Shown piece after piece: positions 43,778-52,234 of a stretch of 64,000 nucleotides of DNA (positions are counted from its first letter, which is position 1; every line of letters begins with the position of its first letter). Under the pieces are notes generated by a model. The model was not told the DNA's origin. It saw only the letters and a program-made list of their open reading frames with translations, and searched no databases. The DNA lies in assembly GCF_003334855.1 (NCBI RefSeq), contig NZ_QOWE01000029.1:43341-107340 (forward strand), given 5' to 3'. The position numbers and the translations under genes were made by a program. The DNA is from Larkinella punicea (GTDB lineage: Bacteria > Bacteroidota > Bacteroidia > Cytophagales > Spirosomataceae).

Positions 43778-44338
43778 TTATTTTTTCACCTGAACCACCT
43801 TCGGTGCCAGGAACATACTCATCCGCTTGCCTTCCAGTTTGGGTTCAGCCTCAACGCGGCCGATGTCTTCCAACCCTTTGGCAAACCGCTGTAGCAGTTC
43901 AACACCCCGCTCTTTGAAGACGATGGAACGCCCGACAAACTGGACGTAAGCCTTCACCTTCGAGCCTTCTTTCAGGAAGTTAATGGCGTGTTTCAATTTA
44001 AATTCAAAATCGTGGTCGTCGGTGTTCGGGCCGAACCGGATTTCTTTGATAACGACTTTCTGAGCCTTCGCCTTGATTTCTTTCTGCTTCTTCTTCTGTT
44101 CGTATTTGAACTTCGAGTAGTCGACAATCCGGCAGACGGGCGGCACGGCGTTGGGGGAAATTTCGACCAGGTCGAGGGCCTGCGACTTGGCCAGGTCAAG
44201 GGCCTGCTGAATGTCGTAAACGCCCTGTTCGACGTTTTCACCAACTACCCGAACCGAACGGGCTAGAATACGGCCGTTGATCCGGTAAGGTTCTTCGACC
44301 ACACGCGGTGGGCGCATGGGTCTGCGCTGTAATGCCAT
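43778..44338 (-). CDS. infC: Translation initiation factor IF-3
   Basis: A 186-residue IF-3. The N-domain has [20 protein letters not shown], the linker is Lys-rich ([17 protein letters not shown]), and the C-domain carries [20 protein letters not shown] and [18 protein letters not shown]. It binds the 30S subunit, blocks premature 50S joining and checks start-codon pairing. The start is a normal ATG rather than the AUU used for autoregulation in E. coli, so that control mode is not expected. It is preceded by thrS (208-base spacer with a large hairpin) and followed by rpmI. Confidence 0.97.
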   Translation of the reverse strand: MALQRRPMRPPRVVEEPYRINGRILARSVRVVGENVEQGVYDIQQALDLAKSQALDLVEISPNAVPPVCRIVDYSKFKYEQKKKQKEIKAKAQKVVIKEIRFGPNTDDHDFEFKLKHAINFLKEGSKVKAYVQFVGRSIVFKERGVELLQRFAKGLEDIGRVEAEPKLEGKRMSMFLAPKVVQVKK

Positions 44339-44463
44339 AGATAATATTTAGAGTTGAAAATGGGTCCGCTGTTGCGGGTGATTACGTGCCTATAACGTAA
44401 TGTGTATTATAAAGTTTCCCGTAAAATACGCATTTTGAGCATTCGGAGCAAGAAAATGAGGTT

Positions 44464-44539
44464 AATGAACCATTTACCGGGCGTAATGAATAGCGGAAAA
44501 CCGTTTGGTCTGTTCATTATCCCCGGTAAATGGTTCATT
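44464..44539. repeat. Nested inverted repeat between thrS and infC
   Basis: Perfect 18-base arms at 44464-44481 and 44522-44539; inside, TAATGAA (44484-44490) pairs with TTCATTA (44513-44519) and CGGAAAACCG forms a third small element. The outer arm ends seven bases before the thrS stop codon. Confidence 0.92.
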
Positions 44540-44546
44540 TATTTCA

Positions 44547-46496
44547 TCAAACTGCCTTCGCTACGGGCTTGATTTCATTCTGAAAAAACGCCACAAATTC
44601 GGCAATGGTCATCGATCCAATGTCGCCTTCGCCTTTCCTGCGAACCGAAACAAGCCCTTCGGCCTGCTCTTTTTCGCCCAGAATCAGCATGAATGGCACT
44701 TTGTTCAATTCCGAATCCCGGATCTTGCGACCGATCTTCTCATCGCGGTGATCGACGTACCCCCGAATGTCGCTTTCCTGCAAAGTTAGGAAAACTTCGT
44801 TGGAATAGTCCTCATATTTCTCCGAAATTGGCAAAACGGCAATTTGGTCGGGCGACAGCCAGAGCGGGAAGTTGCCCCCCGAGTTCTCGATCAGGATCGC
44901 AATAAACCGTTCCATCGAACCAAACGGCGCACGGTGAATCATCACCGGCCGGTATTTCTGGTTGTCGGAACCGGTGTATTCCAGTTCAAACCGTTCGGGC
45001 AGGTTGTAGTCGACCTGGATGGTTCCCAACTGCCATTTGCGACCCAGGGCGTCCCGAACCATGAAATCCAGCTTGGGACCGTAGAAAGCCGCTTCACCCA
45101 ATTCGGTTACGGTTCTCAGGCCCCGTTCGGCCGACGCTTCGATGATGGCCGATTCGGCTTTTTCCCACAGTTCATCCGAACCAATGTATTTCTGCCTGTT
45201 TTCGGGATCACGCAACGAAATCTGGGCGCTGTAATCGTCGAAACCGAGCGATTTGAAAACGTACAGCACCAGATCAATGACTTTGATAAACTCCTCTTTC
45301 ACCTGATCCGGGCGACAGAAAATATGCGCATCGTCCTGCGTAAAACCGCGAACCCGGGTCAACCCGTGCAGTTCACCGCTTTGTTCGTACCGATAAACCG
45401 TGCCAAACTCCGCCAGCCGCAAGGGCAAATCCCGGTAGGAACGTGGCTTGGTTTTGTAAATTTCGCAGTGGTGCGGGCAGTTCATGGGTTTCAGTAGAAA
45501 CTCCTCGCCCGCTTCCGGCGTCAGAATGGGCTTGAACGAGTCTTCACCGTATTTCTCCCAGTGGCCCGACGTCACATACAGTTGCTTCGACCCGATGTGG
45601 GGCGTTACAACCTGCTGATAACCCGCCCGAACCTGTGCTTTCCGCAGGAAATTCTCCAGCCGTTCGCGCAGCATCGTTCCTTTTGGCAACCACAGCGGCA
45701 AACCGGCACCGACTTTTTCCGAAAAAGCAAACAGTTCCAGTTCCTTGCCCAGTTTCCGGTGGTCGCGTTTTTTGGCTTCCTCCAGCAGGTGCAGGTAATC
45801 GTCCAGTTCTTTCTGTTTCGGGAACGTGACGGCATAGACGCGGGTCAGCATCTTGTTCTTCTCGTCGCCCCGCCAGTAAGCACCGGCCACGTTCATCAGC
45901 TTCACGGCTTTGATAAAACCGGTATGCGGAATGTGCGGTCCCCGGCAGAGATCGGTGAAGTTGCCCTGGGTGTAGAACGAGATCGTTCCGTCTTCGAGCC
46001 GTTCCAGCAGGTCGAGTTTATAAGGATCGCCTTTCTTTTCAAAATAAGCGACGGCTTCGGCTTTGCTGATCGGCTGGCGGATAAACTCCTGTTTCTGCCG
46101 CGCCAGTTCAAGCATTTTGTCTTCCACCTTCTTGAAATCCTCCTGCGAGAAATGCTGCCCATTCAGATCGACATCGTAATAGAAGCCTTTCTCGATCGGC
46201 GGCCCGATTCCGAACTGGATGCCCGGATACAGTTCTTCCAGGGCTTCGGCCAGCAAGTGGGCGGACGAATGCCAAAATGTCGCTTTTCCTTCGGTATCGT
46301 TCCACGTCAAAAGGGTAACCGCTGCATCCGTTGTGATGGGGCGCGTGGCATCCTGCACGGTGCCATTCACCTTGGCAGCCAATACATTGCGCGCCAGCCC
46401 TTCGCTGATGCTCAGGGCGATTTCCAGACTGGTTACTCCGTTGGGATACTCCCGGACACTGCCGTCGGGCAGTGTAATGCGAATTTGGTCACTCAT
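44547..46496 (-). CDS. thrS: Threonyl-tRNA synthetase
   Basis: A 649-residue class II aminoacyl-tRNA synthetase. The N-terminal TGS domain ([20 protein letters not shown]) is followed by the editing domain with the metal motif [11 protein letters not shown], and the catalytic core with motif 2 ([20 protein letters not shown]) plus zinc ligands including NCPHHCEIY. The C-terminal anticodon-binding domain ends the protein. It charges tRNA-Thr. It heads the thrS-infC-rpmI-rplT cluster. Its 5' spacer contains no recognisable T-box but holds a roughly 190-base palindrome. Confidence 0.98.
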   Translation of the reverse strand: MSDQIRITLPDGSVREYPNGVTSLEIALSISEGLARNVLAAKVNGTVQDATRPITTDAAVTLLTWNDTEGKATFWHSSAHLLAEALEELYPGIQFGIGPPIEKGFYYDVDLNGQHFSQEDFKKVEDKMLELARQKQEFIRQPISKAEAVAYFEKKGDPYKLDLLERLEDGTISFYTQGNFTDLCRGPHIPHTGFIKAVKLMNVAGAYWRGDEKNKMLTRVYAVTFPKQKELDDYLHLLEEAKKRDHRKLGKELELFAFSEKVGAGLPLWLPKGTMLRERLENFLRKAQVRAGYQQVVTPHIGSKQLYVTSGHWEKYGEDSFKPILTPEAGEEFLLKPMNCPHHCEIYKTKPRSYRDLPLRLAEFGTVYRYEQSGELHGLTRVRGFTQDDAHIFCRPDQVKEEFIKVIDLVLYVFKSLGFDDYSAQISLRDPENRQKYIGSDELWEKAESAIIEASAERGLRTVTELGEAAFYGPKLDFMVRDALGRKWQLGTIQVDYNLPERFELEYTGSDNQKYRPVMIHRAPFGSMERFIAILIENSGGNFPLWLSPDQIAVLPISEKYEDYSNEVFLTLQESDIRGYVDHRDEKIGRKIRDSELNKVPFMLILGEKEQAEGLVSVRRKGEGDIGSMTIAEFVAFFQNEIKPVAKAV

Positions 46497-46546
46497 TTTT
46501 ATAAAGTTTATCAGTGGTACTCAATCGGCACTTGTTATTAATGATC

Positions 46547-46738
46547 AATGTAAAATGAGAAATAGTGAATGTAAAAGTATTGGACATTCGCTGTTGCCCC
46601 TAATCCCCTAAAGGGGACTTGGACGCAGAACCCTCTGGATGCTAAAAGTCCCCTTTAGGGGATTAGGGGCAACATACGAATGTCCTAAAGTAGTCAGGAT
46701 GAATTCAATTTTACATTCAGTATTTATCATTTTACATT
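46547..46738. repeat. Nested 192-base near-palindrome upstream of thrS
   Basis: Three nested stems share one centre. Outer arms 46547-46576 and 46709-46738 match at 28 of 30 positions. Middle arms 46582-46590 and 46677-46685 are perfect. Inner arms 46592-46620 and 46646-46674 are perfect over 29 bases, built on the word CCCCTAAAGGGGACTT. It fills the 265-base gap between the TPR lipoprotein stop and the thrS start. Confidence 0.95.
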
Positions 46739-46761
46739 TTAAATTCCATATTAAAACCTCT

Positions 46762-47934
46762 TCAATTTCTGGTTGAATCGCGGCTAAATCGGGATCGGGG
46801 CTGAATCATCATGACGCGGACGCGCGTGGTGTCGAGCACCTGACCGGGGCGGGTTGGCGCAACGGGGCTTTCTGTGTACGGAATATCGGTCGCATCGCCA
46901 TACATTTTTCTCTTCTGCACCCGCCAGTAGCCATAATACGCCTGCTGATCGGCGGCATTCTCCTGCATGGCTAACGCATATTGTTTACCGGCTTGTTCCC
47001 ACTCCCGGAATTGTTCATAGCACATGGCGATGTAATAATGGATGCGCGGAAACTGCGGAGCCTGTTTCACCACCTGATCGAAGTGCTGCAAAGCCTGCGC
47101 CATGTTCCGCAGTTTCATCATCACCAGACCCGATTGAAAATGCGCCTGCACCATCGTGGGGTCCAGTCGCAGGGCTTTCTGGTAAAAAAAGTAGGCACTG
47201 TCGGACGCAGCCGTCTGCTGGTAAATATGGCCGAGGGCATACAGCAAACCGGGGTCGTTCGGGAAGTAACCCGCGCCCCGCTTGTTGTAGGCAATGGCCG
47301 TCGCATAATCGCCCCGCACGGAATGGATGATCGACAACTGCACATACGGTTCCAGAAACCGGGGTTTCAGCGTCAACGCCCGTTTGTAAAACGTAACCGC
47401 CCGGGTGGTATCTCCCGATTTGGCCGCCACCAGACCGTTCAGGTAAAACGCTTCGCCTTCGTAGGGCGCCATTTGCAGGGCTTTCACGAGGTAAAACCGG
47501 GCGCGGTCCAACTGCTTTTCGTGCTGGAGCAAATCCCCGATGGCAATGTATAATTCCGGCGTGTTGACGCCCAACCCTTCGGCCCGCAACGCGCTTTCCA
47601 GTCCGTCGTCATACAACTGTTTTTTTCGCAAAACCTGCGCCTTCACAAAGTGATACCGCCCCTCATTGTTTTCCCGTTCGAGGGCTTCGTTGATGTCGGC
47701 CAGGGCTTCATCGGTTTTTCCGAGATCCATATAAAGTGCCGCGCGTTTGGCATAGGCCGAGGCCGGGCCACTTTGGTTAATCGCCCGCGTCAGGGCTTCC
47801 AGGGCGGCCTGGTTGCGGATGTCGGCCGAATTTTCGGGCACAGCGGGAATCCGGGTCTGCCGGCGGTCGTCGTCGGAACAGGCCACTAGAAAACACACAC
47901 CAATCAGACACCAGAGGCTACAGAACTTGCCCAT
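46762..47934 (-). CDS. TPR lipoprotein
   Basis: A 390-residue lipoprotein with lipobox IGVCFLVACSDDD. From about residue 40 to 330 it carries about eight tetratricopeptide repeats, for example AYAKRAALYMDLGKTDEALA, ELYIAIGDLLQHEKQLDRAR and LLYALGHIYQQTAASDSAYF. TPR arrays mediate protein contacts, so a periplasmic scaffold or assembly role is likely. The C-terminus (PVAPTRPGQVLDTTRVRVMM) is Pro/Arg-rich and probably disordered. The palindrome upstream of thrS starts just past its stop, so this gene and thrS may share a transcript only weakly. Confidence 0.85.
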   Translation of the reverse strand: MGKFCSLWCLIGVCFLVACSDDDRRQTRIPAVPENSADIRNQAALEALTRAINQSGPASAYAKRAALYMDLGKTDEALADINEALERENNEGRYHFVKAQVLRKKQLYDDGLESALRAEGLGVNTPELYIAIGDLLQHEKQLDRARFYLVKALQMAPYEGEAFYLNGLVAAKSGDTTRAVTFYKRALTLKPRFLEPYVQLSIIHSVRGDYATAIAYNKRGAGYFPNDPGLLYALGHIYQQTAASDSAYFFYQKALRLDPTMVQAHFQSGLVMMKLRNMAQALQHFDQVVKQAPQFPRIHYYIAMCYEQFREWEQAGKQYALAMQENAADQQAYYGYWRVQKRKMYGDATDIPYTESPVAPTRPGQVLDTTRVRVMMIQPRSRFSRDSTRN

Positions 47935-48021
47935 TCTAATTCCCGGAAATCAGGATGGACTGCCGCTTCCGAAATACCGGATGGCCAGACAGCCCAGTTC
48001 GTTTCCAACTGCAAATATAGG

Positions 48022-48921
48022 TCATTCGATGGAAGAAAACCGATAAAATACGCCCAGGGGCAGGCGTTTGGCAAAACCGTCGCTGAGATACAATTCGCCA
48101 AATTCGGTGTTGGGACGCTCGCCAAAATGGGCTTTCATGAGGTTTTCCAGAATCAGCGCGGAAAAACCGAGGGAGTAGAGATTGATGATCAAAAAATACT
48201 GTTGCTTGTCCAGCAATTCGGCGCAAACCTGCAACAATTCATTGAGGTGTTCTTCCAGCAGCCACTTCTCGCCTTCCGGTCCGCGCCCGTAGGCCGGTGG
48301 GTCCAGAATCAAGCCGTGGTAGGTATTGCCGCGACGGACTTCCCGTTTCACAAACTTCAGCGCATCTTCCACCACCCAGCGGATGTTGTCGAGTCCGCTG
48401 GCTTCCATGTTTTCCCGCGACCAGGTGATCACCTGCCGAACGGCATCGACGTGGGTCACCTGCGCGCCAGCCTGCCGGGCCGACAACGACGCAGCTCCGG
48501 TATAGGCAAACAGGTTCAGAATACGCGGTTTTTCAACGGGTAGAGCCGATACGTTCCGGTGAATAAACGGCCAGTTGACGGCCTGTTCCGGGAAAATTCC
48601 GACGTGTTTAAACGACGAAAGCGAGAGTTTGAAAGTCAGATCCAGGCCTTGTTGCTGATACGGAATGAACCATTTCTCGTCCATTTTGGCGTTTAGCACC
48701 CACTCCCCTTTTTCCTGCGATCCCTTGTCTTTTTTGAAAACCGCATGGGCCCGGTTTTGCCATTCCGCATCGCTCAGTGACTTGGGCCAGATGGCCTGCG
48801 GTTCCGGGCGGCTGAGCACAATGGAGCCAAAGCGTTCGAGTTTTTCAAAACCGCCCGTGTCGATTAATTCATAGGAAGACCAGCTTTCGGGGGTAAGCAG
48901 CGTCAGACGGTTGTTACTCAT
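48022..48921 (-). CDS. SAM-dependent rRNA-type methyltransferase
   Basis: A 299-residue enzyme of the RlmI/RlmK-like Rossmann methyltransferase group. SAM-binding motif I is ILNLFAYTGAASLSARQAGA, followed by VTHVDAVRQVITWSREN and the catalytic-type motif LILDPPAYGRG. The N-terminal part (SIVLSRPEPQAIWPKSL) resembles the PUA-adjacent segment of these proteins without the full PUA domain. Probable substrate is a base in 23S rRNA. ATG 48921 overlaps the stop of the EVE gene as ATGA, so the two are translated together. Confidence 0.82.
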   Translation of the reverse strand: MSNNRLTLLTPESWSSYELIDTGGFEKLERFGSIVLSRPEPQAIWPKSLSDAEWQNRAHAVFKKDKGSQEKGEWVLNAKMDEKWFIPYQQQGLDLTFKLSLSSFKHVGIFPEQAVNWPFIHRNVSALPVEKPRILNLFAYTGAASLSARQAGAQVTHVDAVRQVITWSRENMEASGLDNIRWVVEDALKFVKREVRRGNTYHGLILDPPAYGRGPEGEKWLLEEHLNELLQVCAELLDKQQYFLIINLYSLGFSALILENLMKAHFGERPNTEFGELYLSDGFAKRLPLGVFYRFSSIE

Positions 48922-49325
48922 GAGCCCAGGGCTAAAATACACTCAAATTCGTTGACGCTGACCGGAACGACGGACAGCCGCGACTGCCGGATCAGCAACA
49001 GATTCTGCAACAGCGGTTCCGCTTTGATCTGCTGTAGTGAAACCGGTTTCGAAAGCCGGGTGACGGGTTCGAGTTCCACCACCACCCACCGCGGATCTTC
49101 CGGAATGGTCGGATCGGGATAGGCTTCGTGGCTCACTTTGGCCAGTCCGACCACTTCCTTGCCCGCCACACTGTGGTAAAACAGCACCGGATCGCCCAGG
49201 CGCATCGAAGCGAGGTTGTTGCGGGCCTGGTAGTTGCGTACACCATCCCACACGGCTTTGCCCTGCTGAATGAAATCGTCCCACGAATACGCGTCCGGTT
49301 CGGACTTAACGAGCCAGTAGTTCAA
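48918..49325 (-). CDS. EVE-domain (PUA-like) protein
   Basis: A 135-residue EVE domain beginning with the signature NYWLVKSEPDAYSWDDFIQ and containing VWDGVRNYQARNNLASMRLG and VLFYHSVAGKEVVGLAKV. EVE proteins are PUA-fold readers of modified nucleic-acid bases. The start is TTG at 49325: a TAA lies only five codons upstream in frame and no ATG occurs before the conserved domain. The stop overlaps the ATG of the methyltransferase gene. A modification/reader pairing is an inference from this overlap. Confidence 0.88.
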   Translation of the reverse strand: MNYWLVKSEPDAYSWDDFIQQGKAVWDGVRNYQARNNLASMRLGDPVLFYHSVAGKEVVGLAKVSHEAYPDPTIPEDPRWVVVELEPVTRLSKPVSLQQIKAEPLLQNLLLIRQSRLSVVPVSVNEFECILALGS

Positions 49326-49341
49326 AGCGTTGGAGTATTAA

Positions 49342-49358
49342 ATGGTTTGATGGTTAAA
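49342..49358. repeat. Dispersed copy of the menB-leader repeat
   Basis: ATGGTTTGATGGTTAAA is identical over 17 bases to 8774-8790. It lies in the 58-base spacer upstream of the EVE gene. Confidence 0.8.
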
Positions 49359-49383
49359 ATGGCTGGAACGGGTCGCAGACGGT

Positions 49384-49938
49384 TTAATAGTCATCGAATT
49401 CGTCGCCGTATTTGGACCCGAACTCGTCGTGCGAATGGTCTTCGTCCAGCCCTTTGAATTTCAGGCCTTTCTTAATGATGGAAATCTGCCCGGAGTGGTA
49501 CGTATCGTGGTTGATGATGCCGTGCAGCATATCGTAGTACGTATAATCTCTACCGGGAACGATGTCTTCCAGAAATTCATCATCGTCGCGTTTGTCGAGT
49601 TCGTTGATCAATTCTTCCTGACTCAGGCTCAGTTCCATTTGCAGGGCTTCCCACTCAAAATCGTCGATGACCTGAAACGAACCGAAATTTTTCTCCGGCG
49701 TCTTGATGTCGAAATCCTTGTCTCCCTGCATTTTTTTGACGCAAAAAATCCGCCAGCTCGTCATGTGGAAGACCAGTTCGGCGATGGAATGCGTGTTGGG
49801 CGTCAACCGGTGACCCGCCATTTCGGGAGAAACGCCACTCAGCACTTCCACCAGCGAAGGCCCGTGCCAGGCTTCTTCCCCTTCGTAGGTTGTGTTGAGC
49901 AGGTCAATGATTCGTATCAATTCGTCGTTCTGTACCAT
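49384..49938 (-). CDS. DinB-family protein
   Basis: A 184-residue four-helix bundle. Metal ligands are expected from HSIAELVFHMTSWRIF near residue 50 and INHDTYHSGQISIIKKGL near 145; the HDTYHSGQI motif is the DinB signature. The C-terminal tail is highly acidic (DEDHSHDEFGSKYGDEFDDY). ATG 49938 is chosen since the upstream extension is not conserved. DinB-like enzymes use metal for thiol-dependent chemistry, but the substrate is unknown. It lies upstream of the EVE-methyltransferase pair on the same strand, with a 58-base gap. Confidence 0.85.
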   Translation of the reverse strand: MVQNDELIRIIDLLNTTYEGEEAWHGPSLVEVLSGVSPEMAGHRLTPNTHSIAELVFHMTSWRIFCVKKMQGDKDFDIKTPEKNFGSFQVIDDFEWEALQMELSLSQEELINELDKRDDDEFLEDIVPGRDYTYYDMLHGIINHDTYHSGQISIIKKGLKFKGLDEDHSHDEFGSKYGDEFDDY

Positions 49939-50347
49939 TGGAATCGTGTTGTAAATGAGCGGAGGGCCTGAGTCCTCTTTCGGTTCTTTCGGCAAAGGTA
50001 AAAGGGTTTGTTATTTTTTCATTGTGTTACTCCCCGATTCTATCCCAAAAAAAAGATATAACTTATTGAAGAATGTGCATGAAAAGGCACTTTTTCCCAC
50101 TCCTGACAATAATACAAGTCCGACTTCTGAATCCGGTTCATCTCCTAAAATCAATCCAATATTTTTTTAGGATGGATTGATTATAAACTAATGGTGAAAA
50201 TCAAATAAAAGTAAAGTTACCCCTTGACATTTGTATGGACAATCAATAGTTTTGAATCATTGAGCGATTGCTCAGTTATTATTACTCAAAGGGTCAGCCT
50301 CCTCTTTGTGTTCAATAAATAGTTCACGATTTCTGTGCTATCAACTT
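49939..50347. other. Intergenic region before the ECF sigma gene
   Basis: No gene was found in these 409 bases. They contain an imperfect hairpin (AATCAATCC at 50149-50157 with GGATTGATT at 50174-50182), a candidate promoter at 50224-50254, and a small palindrome TGAGCGATTGCTCA at 50261-50274 close to the predicted transcription start. Confidence 0.6.
50224..50254 (+). promoter_or_regulatory. Candidate Bacteroidota-type promoter of the sigma gene
   Basis: TTG at 50224-50226 and TAGTTTTG at 50247-50254 fit the Bacteroidota -33/-7 pattern (TTTG and TAnnTTTG) with a 20-base spacing. It would give a leader of about 85 bases before ATG 50348. Confidence 0.4.
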
Positions 50348-50905
50348 ATGAACACCAATCGTCACACCGACGAGGAGCTGGTACGGTATTACCTTGCTAC
50401 CCAACAAAGCGACTATTTTGGTCAACTCTACAAACGTTATTCAAACAAGGTATACCGCCGGTGTTTGACCATTACCAAAGACCCCATCGATGCGGAAGAT
50501 TTCACGCAGGACATTTTCATGCGGGTTTTGTCCGGACTACACAATTTTAAGGAAAAATCCACCTTCTCGACCTGGCTCTACACGGTTTCGACCAACTATT
50601 GCATGGATCGCATGAAAATGGGCCGTCGGCGGAGCGACTGGGTCGAACTGGATCACGAGATCGTCAAGACCCTGGCCGAAACCAACGACTACGCCGGGAT
50701 GGAAGAACGTTATCAGCTTGTGGATCTGATTCTGGAAAAAATCGCCCCTAGCGAGTCGATGTATTTGCGAATGAAGTATGAAGACAACATGAACATCCGG
50801 GAAATGGCAATACTACTACAGGTTAAAGACAGTGCCGTCAAAATGCGGCTAAAACGCGTACGGGATAAAGTAAAAGATATACTCATTTTTTATCAATTGA
50901 ATTGA
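50348..50905 (+). CDS. ECF-type RNA polymerase sigma factor
   Basis: A 185-residue group 4 sigma factor. Region 2 covers YFGQLYKRYSNKVYRRCLTI and DAEDFTQDIFMRVLSGLHNF, with STFSTWLYTVSTNYCMDRMK for -10 recognition. Region 4 is LRMKYEDNMNIREMAILLQV followed by KDSAVKMRLKRVRDKVKD. No anti-sigma gene follows, since a terminator and a convergent gene come next, so its control is not explained by the neighbourhood. ATG 50348 gives the normal ECF length. Its targets are unknown. Confidence 0.92.
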   Translation: MNTNRHTDEELVRYYLATQQSDYFGQLYKRYSNKVYRRCLTITKDPIDAEDFTQDIFMRVLSGLHNFKEKSTFSTWLYTVSTNYCMDRMKMGRRRSDWVELDHEIVKTLAETNDYAGMEERYQLVDLILEKIAPSESMYLRMKYEDNMNIREMAILLQVKDSAVKMRLKRVRDKVKDILIFYQLN

Positions 50906-50910
50906 TTCAG

Positions 50911-50974
50911 ATAACCGGATAAAATCGCCTGAAACTGTCTGGTTATTAGGCGATTTTATCCGGTTATTTTTTTT
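50911..50974 (+). terminator. Strong terminator after the sigma gene
   Basis: Perfect 19-base arms at 50911-50929 and 50949-50967 are followed by seven T residues. The distal arm overlaps the stop codon of the convergent DUF421 gene. Confidence 0.92.
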
Positions 50975-51458
50975 CGATTACGCTAATGTTTCCGCTGCCT
51001 TCGAGGTAGCATTTTTTCACATTGTGGTAATCGTCAACGCCGTTTTCCCGCAGGATGCTGATCAATTCGTCTTCCGTGATCATCTCCCGTTTCATGTTCT
51101 GGCGCATCAACTGACCGTCTTTCACCAATAAGATGGGTTCGGGTTCCACGATTCTTTTCAGAAGAACGGATTGATAACCCAACCAGTCGATTGTATAATC
51201 CCAGAAAACCAGCGTTCCGACCAGAAACAAACCCTCCGTCACGGATTCATACGGCCCGGCCATCGCGTTCTGTGCGGCATCCGAAATCATCGTAATGAGC
51301 AGCAAGTCACTGAGATTCAGTTGCCCGGTGCCACGCCTGAAAAACCGCAGGTATAAAAAGATAAACCAATACGTCAGCGTGCCGCGCACCATCATTTCCA
51401 AAACAGAGGTTGTGGGGATAAAGACTGAATGCCAGTCAACGCCAATTAGTTTTTCCAT
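50964..51458 (-). CDS. DUF421 membrane protein (YetF-like)
   Basis: A 164-residue protein with two to three N-terminal membrane segments (YWFIFLYLRFF, LFLVGTLVFWDYTIDWLG) and a C-terminal soluble DUF421 domain (ILLVKDGQLMRQNMKREMIT, ENGVDDYHNVKKCYLEGSGN). The motif RGTGQLNLSDLLLITMISDA is typical of the family. The related YetF is a Bacillus membrane protein of poorly known role. ATG 51458 is chosen because the codon read as start three positions upstream is TTG. It converges on the sigma factor gene. Confidence 0.88.
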   Translation of the reverse strand: MEKLIGVDWHSVFIPTTSVLEMMVRGTLTYWFIFLYLRFFRRGTGQLNLSDLLLITMISDAAQNAMAGPYESVTEGLFLVGTLVFWDYTIDWLGYQSVLLKRIVEPEPILLVKDGQLMRQNMKREMITEDELISILRENGVDDYHNVKKCYLEGSGNISVIEKK

Positions 51459-51592
51459 AGCTTGCAACAGATTTGAATTCTGAAACGGATCTGCGACGGA
51501 AAGTAGCGGAAATACGGCAGCAAATTGAGCGTTTGGCCCCCCAAATTGATTCAGGTTTTGACAGTTTTTAATTTTCGGTGTAACTTCACGCC

Positions 51593-52132
51593 ATGAAGCT
51601 TATTCACATTCGTACGGCATCGTTAGCGGCCATCATCGTTGTCACGGCTCTGAGTCGTTTGTTACCTCACCCGTATAATTTTACACCCATTGCTGCCCTG
51701 GCCCTGTTTGGCGCGGCCACCTTTGAGCGCAAATGGCTCGGGCTGGCCATTCCGCTGGTCGCCATGCTGCTGAGTGACCTCTTCATCGGTTTCCACAGCG
51801 GGATGATGAGCGTCTACAGTGCCTTTACCGTAATCTGGTTGCTGGGCATTGTTCTGTTACGAAAAATCACCATGGGTCGGGTGCTAACCGCTTCCCTCCT
51901 GTCCTCAGCGCTGTTTTTTCTGATCACCAATTTTGCGGTCTGGTACGGCAGCTCGTTCTACCCGCAAACGCCCCAGGGCCTGCTGGCCAGTTATGCCGCC
52001 GGTCTGGCGTTCTACAATGGCCAGTCGTTTTTTCTGAATGCTGTGCTGGGCGACCTGACCTTCAGCACGGTTTTATTCGGCAGTTATTACCTCTTACAAC
52101 GACAGTTTCCGGTTTTCAGGCTAGCCCGATAA
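51593..52132 (+). CDS. DUF6580 membrane protein
   Basis: A 179-residue integral membrane protein with about five hydrophobic helices. The family signature is LLPHPYNFTPIAALALFGAA near residue 25, followed by PLVAMLLSDLFIGFHSGMM and a late AGLAFYNGQSFFLNAVLGDL. DUF6580 proteins resemble the S components of ECF transporters, so a vitamin or cofactor uptake role is possible, but no transporter ATPase is adjacent. A clear terminator follows 25 bases downstream, so the gene is probably transcribed alone. Confidence 0.85.
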   Translation: MKLIHIRTASLAAIIVVTALSRLLPHPYNFTPIAALALFGAATFERKWLGLAIPLVAMLLSDLFIGFHSGMMSVYSAFTVIWLLGIVLLRKITMGRVLTASLLSSALFFLITNFAVWYGSSFYPQTPQGLLASYAAGLAFYNGQSFFLNAVLGDLTFSTVLFGSYYLLQRQFPVFRLAR

Positions 52133-52156
52133 ATTCAGTCATCCTATCGATTCCCT

Positions 52157-52196
52157 AAAAGACCTGTAAGCTTTCAAACCTTGCAGGTCTTTTTTT
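52157..52196 (+). terminator. Terminator after the DUF6580 gene
   Basis: AAAAGACCTGTAAG (52157-52170) pairs with CTTGCAGGTCTTTT (from 52180) with one G-T pair, then a run of T residues. Confidence 0.9.
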
Positions 52197-52234
52197 AGTG
52201 ATAATACACCGACTCAACCAACTTCCTATCCATC

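Noticed and set aside
46497..46761. T-box or riboswitch upstream of thrS
   Set aside because: No T-box core or specifier-loop pattern is seen; the palindromic arms explain the structure.
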